Below are positions 60,315 through 64,000 of a stretch of 64,000 bases of DNA, one piece after another (position 1 is the first letter of the stretch; each line of letters opens with the position of its first letter). The stretch is from Natronosalvus sp042663485 (lineage in GTDB: Archaea > Halobacteriota > Halobacteria > Halobacteriales > Natrialbaceae). The DNA lies in the NCBI GenBank assembly GCA_042663485.1, contig JBHTAF010000001.1. One strand, 5' to 3'. The translations under genes were made by a program, and so were the position numbers. The notes below the pieces were generated by a model. It saw only the letters and a list, made by a program, of their open reading frames with translations, was not told where the DNA came from and did not search any database.

Positions 60315-61667
60315 ATGAACGACGAACGCTCACGCGCGCTGTACGACCGGGCGCTCTCAGTCATGCCCGGCGGCGTCAACTCCGCCGTCCGGGCAGCCAT
60401 CGAGCCGTACCCGTTTTTCGTCCAGAAGGGCGACGGCGGCCACGTCGTCGACGCCGACGGCAATCGACTCGTCGACTGGGTCATGGGCCTCGGGCCCCTG
60501 CTCCTCGGGCACGATCTCCCCGAACCCGTCCAGGCGGCGATCCAGCGAGCGGCCAGCGAAGGACCGATGTACGGCACGCCGACCGAACTCGAGGTCGACC
60601 TCGCCGAGTTCGTCGTCCGGCACGTCCCGAGCGTCGAGAAGATGCGGTTCGTCAACTCCGGCACCGAAGCGACCGTCTCGGCCGTCCGCCTCGCCCGCGG
60701 AACGACCGGCCGAAACAAGATCGTCATCATGCAGGGCGGCTACCACGGCGCCCAGGAGTCGACGCTGGTCGAGGGCGACGCCGACCATCCAGCTCCCTCC
60801 TCCGCCGGCATCCCGCAGGCGTTCGCCGAGCACACCCTTCCCGTCCCGTTCAACGACGAAGCGGCCGTCCGCGAGGTCTTCCAGGAACACGGCGACGACA
60901 TCGCGGGCGTCCTCGTCGAACCGATCCTCGCCAACTACGGCATCGTCCACCCCGTCGACGGCTACCTCGAGACCCTCCGCGAGCTCACCGACGATCACGA
61001 CTCGCTCCTGATCTTCGACGAGGTCATCACCGGCTTTCGCGTCGGCGGACTGGGCTGTGCGCAGAGTCACTTCGGCATCACGCCCGACCTCACCACCTTC
61101 GGCAAGATCATCGGCGGTGGGTTTCCCGTCGGCGCCATCGGCGGCCGCGCCGAGTTGATCGAGGGATTCGCACCCACCGGTGACGTCTTCCAGGCCGGCA
61201 CCTTCTCCGGCCACCCCGTGACGATGGCCGCCGGCCTCGAGACGCTCACCTTCGCGGCCGAAAACGACGTCTACGACCACGTCAACGGGCTCGGCGAGAC
61301 GCTCAGGGCTGGCCTCACCGACATTCTCGCGGATCAGGCACCGAACTACACCGTGGTCGGAACCGACAGCATGTTCAAAGTGATTTTTACGCGCGACGGT
61401 CCCTCTCGAGACGAACTCGGGGCCGGTGACCAGTGCGAAGCCGGCTGTCGCCAGAATCCCGACTGTCCGCGCTACGAGTACTGTCCGAAGAACGCGGCCG
61501 ACGTCAAACGAGCCGAAACCGAACGCTGGCGGCGGATCTTCTGGGGCCAGATGCGCGAACAGGGCATCTTCCTCTCTCAGAACCAGTTCGAGAGTCAGTT
61601 CGTCAGCTACGGGCACACCGAGGAGGACGTCGAGCGGACGCTCGAGGCGTACAAGCACGCGCTCTGA
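60315..61667 (+). CDS. hemL: glutamate-1-semialdehyde 2,1-aminomutase with Cys4 insertion
   Basis: 450-aa PLP enzyme making 5-aminolevulinate for heme, cobalamin and other tetrapyrroles. PLP Lys264 is in TFGKIIGGGFPVGA; FVNSGTEATVSAVRLAR and FDEVITGFRVG are family motifs. Residues ~368-395 form an insertion with four Cys (374, 378, 384, 390; CX3CX5CX5C) that bacterial HemL (~430 aa) lacks; it could bind iron-sulfur or zinc. Start at ATG 60315 (MNDERSRALYDRALSV); an in-frame ATG upstream lies in the ORB region and is not used. Confidence 0.95.
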   Translation: MNDERSRALYDRALSVMPGGVNSAVRAAIEPYPFFVQKGDGGHVVDADGNRLVDWVMGLGPLLLGHDLPEPVQAAIQRAASEGPMYGTPTELEVDLAEFVVRHVPSVEKMRFVNSGTEATVSAVRLARGTTGRNKIVIMQGGYHGAQESTLVEGDADHPAPSSAGIPQAFAEHTLPVPFNDEAAVREVFQEHGDDIAGVLVEPILANYGIVHPVDGYLETLRELTDDHDSLLIFDEVITGFRVGGLGCAQSHFGITPDLTTFGKIIGGGFPVGAIGGRAELIEGFAPTGDVFQAGTFSGHPVTMAAGLETLTFAAENDVYDHVNGLGETLRAGLTDILADQAPNYTVVGTDSMFKVIFTRDGPSRDELGAGDQCEAGCRQNPDCPRYEYCPKNAADVKRAETERWRRIFWGQMREQGIFLSQNQFESQFVSYGHTEEDVERTLEAYKHAL

Positions 61668-61733
61668 TCGCCCCCGCGCCTCGAGTCACTGGCTGCTCGT
61701 CGTTTTACTCTGTGAACGTGGCCGCCCGTCGTC

Positions 61734-61738
61734 TTTTT
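61734..61738 (+). terminator. oligo-T terminator of hemL
   Basis: A T5 run 67-71 nt after the hemL stop, with a shorter TTTT at 61702-61705 before it. No stable hairpin precedes it. Confidence 0.35.
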
Positions 61739-61814
61739 CTTGAACCTGGACACCAGTCGCTTCACTGTGTGAAAGCTATCCAAAGGTTTACGTTTCGAGC
61801 CATCGCCTCTTCGA

Positions 61815-62043
61815 GTGGCCACTGGGGGGTGGCCACCTGGGAATACAGGGTCGCGGCTGGTCGTTCCGATGGCCGGCCCGTGTCTTTTGTGGTGCGTTAC
61901 AGTGGTGGGTTTCCGAATCGTCAGGTGGTGTTCTAGCGAGCCTCGCGTTTCAGCGCAGTCTCGCTTTCCAGCGCTGCGTTGCGCACTAGCACCGCCTCAC
62001 GTTCCAACGTCGCTTCGCGCACCAGCATCACCTCGCGTTCCAA
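61815..62043. repeat. short repeats in the hemL-helicase intergenic region
   Basis: GTGGCCAC occurs twice, 14 nt apart (61815-61822, 61829-61836); each is its own palindrome. Further on, two 25-nt units match at 20 of 25 positions (61983-62007 and 62019-62043), with a weaker related unit near 61933-61952. Together with flanking sequence this fills most of the ~555-bp gap 61668-62222, in which I find no gene. Confidence 0.5.
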
Positions 62044-62167
62044 TCGAGACGACGGTCCACCGGGCTCGGCCGACGAGTCGATTCGACTGCAAACTCGAGT
62101 AACGACGATTCATCTCGTCGCTACTGATCGACGATTCGTTTTTCGACTGCAAACGCCGCTGCCGATA

Positions 62168-62176
62168 CTTTATATA
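62168..62176 (+). promoter_or_regulatory. TATA box of the XPD-like helicase gene
   Basis: CTTTATATA lies about 47-55 nt before the ATG at 62223. Transcription would start near 62200, giving a leader of ~20 nt that includes a tiny reading frame (see findings). Confidence 0.6.
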
Positions 62177-62222
62177 CGATACCGCGGCCAGATCAGTCCG
62201 TCAACCCTATGCACGACCGACG

Positions 62223-64000
62223 ATGAGTACGGAGGAGATGACGGACTGGCGCCCAGTGTTCGGCCACGACGAACCCTACGACGAACAAGTCGACGGGATC
62301 GAGACGGCCATCGAAACCGCTACCGAGAGCGGGTACACGGTCATCGAAGGAGCCTGTGGGACCGGCAAGACGATGATCGCGCTCACCGCGGGCATCGACC
62401 TCGTTCGCGACCCCGAAAGCCAGTACGAGCGGGTGTTCGTCCTCACGAGCGTCAAACAGCAACTGCGCCAGTTCGAGACGGACCTCGAGACGATCAACGA
62501 GAACCTGCCCGCCGACTGGAACCCGATTTCAGGGCTCACGCTCGTCGGCAAGGCCGACGTCTGCCCGTACAACCGCGAAAACGCAGGCGGAATCAGCGAC
62601 GACACCGTCTACGACCGATGCGAAACCCTCCGCGATCGCACGCGTGACCTCACCGGCGAGGGCGGTTCGACGACGGCCGGCGCGCTCGCTGCCCAGGCCC
62701 GCAGCCAGCAGCTCGGCCTGGCCGATAGCGGTCGCGGGAGCCGGCACGGGCGCAGCAGTTCCAGTGGAACCGAAGGGGGTGTCGATGGCGGAGACGGCAG
62801 CGCAGGAACGGGCAGATCGACCGTCAGCCGCGCCGGCGTGCGCTATCTCGAGACCGCCGGCGAACCGACGCCGTACCCACCGGAGATGCCGGAGTACAAT
62901 ACCGGCGGTCCCGCGGGAAGCGAGGTCGAGTACTGTCCGTTCTACGCGCAGTACCTCGAGGACCTGCCGGAGGAGGGAAGCGACGCCGATCCAGTCGAAG
63001 CGGCTCCCTTCGACGTGACCGAAACCGGGCTCCTCACGCCGGGAGACCTCGTCGCTGGGTCGGTTCGACACGGCACTTGCCCGCACTCGGTGATGGGGGC
63101 CGTGCTGGGCCACGTGGAGGTCGTCATCGGCAATTACTACCACGCGTTCGACCCGACGACGACCGCCACGTTCACCGGTGCCTTGCTCGACGAGTCGACG
63201 TTCGTCGTCTGTGACGAAGCGCACATGCTCGAGCCCCGGGTTCGCGACCTGGTCAGCGACAGGGTTGCGGACACCACACTTCGCGACGCCGAAACGGAGC
63301 TCTCCCGGGTGCTCCAGCCGGTTCGATTCGACCAGGAGGGTCGCCAGGCCCAGGGTGGCTCGAAGACCGCCGACGCGGACCTCGTTCGCGCCGAACTGAA
63401 CGACACCGACGTCTCGATCGAGGAACTCGAGCGCACCCTCGAGTTCGTCCAGGACCTCCGTGGGGAACTCGACCGTCGAGTTCGTGCCCACCTGGAGCGG
63501 ACCAACCGGGGCTGGCAGTCGGATCTGACGTCGCTCGGAGACGACGAAATCCCGCTTCGCGATCCGACGATGCCGGCCGAGGACGAGATTTCCGAGTGGT
63601 CGGCCGAGGCGGGGTACAGCGACGCGATCTGGGTGCGAGCCGAGTCGGTTGGGGCGGTCGTTGAGCGGATTCTCAACGAGGCCGAAGACGAGGAGAAGAC
63701 CCGGGCCTCGCCCGCCGTCGGCCGCTTGCTCGGAGAGTGGTACCGTCGCGATCACACGACGAACTTCCGAGAGATCGAACTCGAGCGAACCTGGGACGAG
63801 ATGGAACCGGCCGACTCCTGGCGGCGAGCGTACACGGCTCGACTCGCGCTGCACAGCTGCGTTCCCAGCGACGCCATCGGGTCGCGACTGTCGGCGTTCG
63901 GCGGCGGGATCTTGATGAGCGCGACTCTCGAGCCGATGGACGCCTTCCGTGAGGTCACGGGCCTCGAATACCTCGCGCGTGAGGAGGGGCGTCCGGTCGT
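62223..64000 (+). CDS. XPD/Rad3-family DNA helicase (5' part; truncated by window end)
   Basis: 592 codons present without a stop. Walker A GACGTGKT (residues 43-50) and the DEAH box VVCDEAHML (331-334) identify a superfamily 2 XPD/Rad3-like helicase. Cys114, Cys133, Cys238 and Cys286 lie between them as candidates for the FeS-cluster ligands of XPD. A Gly/Ser-rich insertion (~145-205) separates the second and third. Later motifs (SATLEPMDAF) begin near the window edge. It probably acts in nucleotide excision repair. Same strand as and diverging from the candidate origin. Confidence 0.9.
   Translation, partial: MSTEEMTDWRPVFGHDEPYDEQVDGIETAIETATESGYTVIEGACGTGKTMIALTAGIDLVRDPESQYERVFVLTSVKQQLRQFETDLETINENLPADWNPISGLTLVGKADVCPYNRENAGGISDDTVYDRCETLRDRTRDLTGEGGSTTAGALAAQARSQQLGLADSGRGSRHGRSSSSGTEGGVDGGDGSAGTGRSTVSRAGVRYLETAGEPTPYPPEMPEYNTGGPAGSEVEYCPFYAQYLEDLPEEGSDADPVEAAPFDVTETGLLTPGDLVAGSVRHGTCPHSVMGAVLGHVEVVIGNYYHAFDPTTTATFTGALLDESTFVVCDEAHMLEPRVRDLVSDRVADTTLRDAETELSRVLQPVRFDQEGRQAQGGSKTADADLVRAELNDTDVSIEELERTLEFVQDLRGELDRRVRAHLERTNRGWQSDLTSLGDDEIPLRDPTMPAEDEISEWSAEAGYSDAIWVRAESVGAVVERILNEAEDEEKTRASPAVGRLLGEWYRRDHTTNFREIELERTWDEMEPADSWRRAYTARLALHSCVPSDAIGSRLSAFGGGILMSATLEPMDAFREVTGLEYLAREEGRPV

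Noticed and set aside
62209..62226. MHDRR as a real gene
   Set aside because: Five codons with no support; kept only as a low-interest observation.

Overview
The window is a GC-rich stretch of haloarchaeal chromosome (class Halobacteria). The predicted proteins are strongly acidic, CTCGAG/TCGA is very frequent, and the gene set is typically haloarchaeal: Orc1/Cdc6, NMD3, Hjc, XPD-type helicase, archaeal PurO, Bat-type HTH regulator, Tat and lipobox export signals, and TATA boxes about 26 nt upstream of start codons (leaderless promoters). Natrialbaceae is my best guess at family level, from composition and gene style only. I see no insertion sequence, integrase, CRISPR array or rRNA. There is one tRNA, tRNA-Gln(CUG) at 45131-45202 on the minus strand.

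Layout. 0.1-10 kb: Taw2-like tRNA methyltransferase overlapping NMD3; a small membrane gene broken by an in-frame TGA; HtpX; a methyltransferase, a Rid-family protein and a degenerate Nudix-like protein; PspAB; a MutS-family ATPase; and a small membrane protein. 9.7-19 kb: Orc1/Cdc6, an ATP-grasp ligase, UvrB, a zinc-ribbon protein, a Bat-type regulator, a membrane-fused molybdopterin oxidoreductase and an NhaC antiporter. 19-24 kb: pyruvate dehydrogenase pdhA-pdhB-pdhC without an E3 gene, next to lipoyl synthase. 24-32 kb: MATE exporter, DJ-1/PfpI protein, DUF1059 protein, UvrC, GNAT, SUI1/eIF1, MFS transporter, and the first of two paralogous PRC-barrel-like proteins. 32-45 kb: a four-PAS histidine kinase, the second PRC-barrel paralogue, a winged-helix regulator, a saccharopine-dehydrogenase-like enzyme, Hjc, a Tat-exported PQQ propeller with a possible PGF-CTERM-like tail, a frameshifted acyl-CoA dehydrogenase, a SWIM protein and a rhodanese lipoprotein. 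45-53.5 kb: the tRNA, a cupin/zinc-ribbon fusion, PurO, a truncated thioredoxin-reductase-like flavoprotein, an AT-rich membrane gene, a Ski2-like helicase, and three envelope proteins, one of which appears to be a membrane-tethered transcription factor. 53.7-59.4 kb: an iron/siderophore ABC importer with a palindromic iron-box operator, a cupin, a cold-shock protein and a beta-carbonic anhydrase. 60.3-64 kb: hemL and an XPD/Rad3 helicase that runs off the window.

The most striking non-coding region is the 940-bp gap between the carbonic anhydrase gene and hemL (59375-60314). It contains a perfect 27-bp inverted repeat with an archaeal origin-recognition-box (ORB) core and a G-string, two further partial boxes, seven CTAG tetranucleotides within 135 bp (CTAG is rare in haloarchaea and in the rest of this window), and a sharp purine/pyrimidine strand switch. 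Genes diverge from it on both sides. I read it as a candidate replication origin that is not next to an orc1/cdc6 gene; the only orc1/cdc6 in the window is 50 kb away and has no such boxes beside it.

Functional groupings: DNA replication and repair (Orc1/Cdc6, UvrB, UvrC, Hjc, MutS-like ATPase, Ski2-like and XPD-like helicases) is well represented but scattered. PdhABC and LipA together make and lipoylate a 2-oxoacid dehydrogenase. The ABC importer operon is probably iron-repressed.
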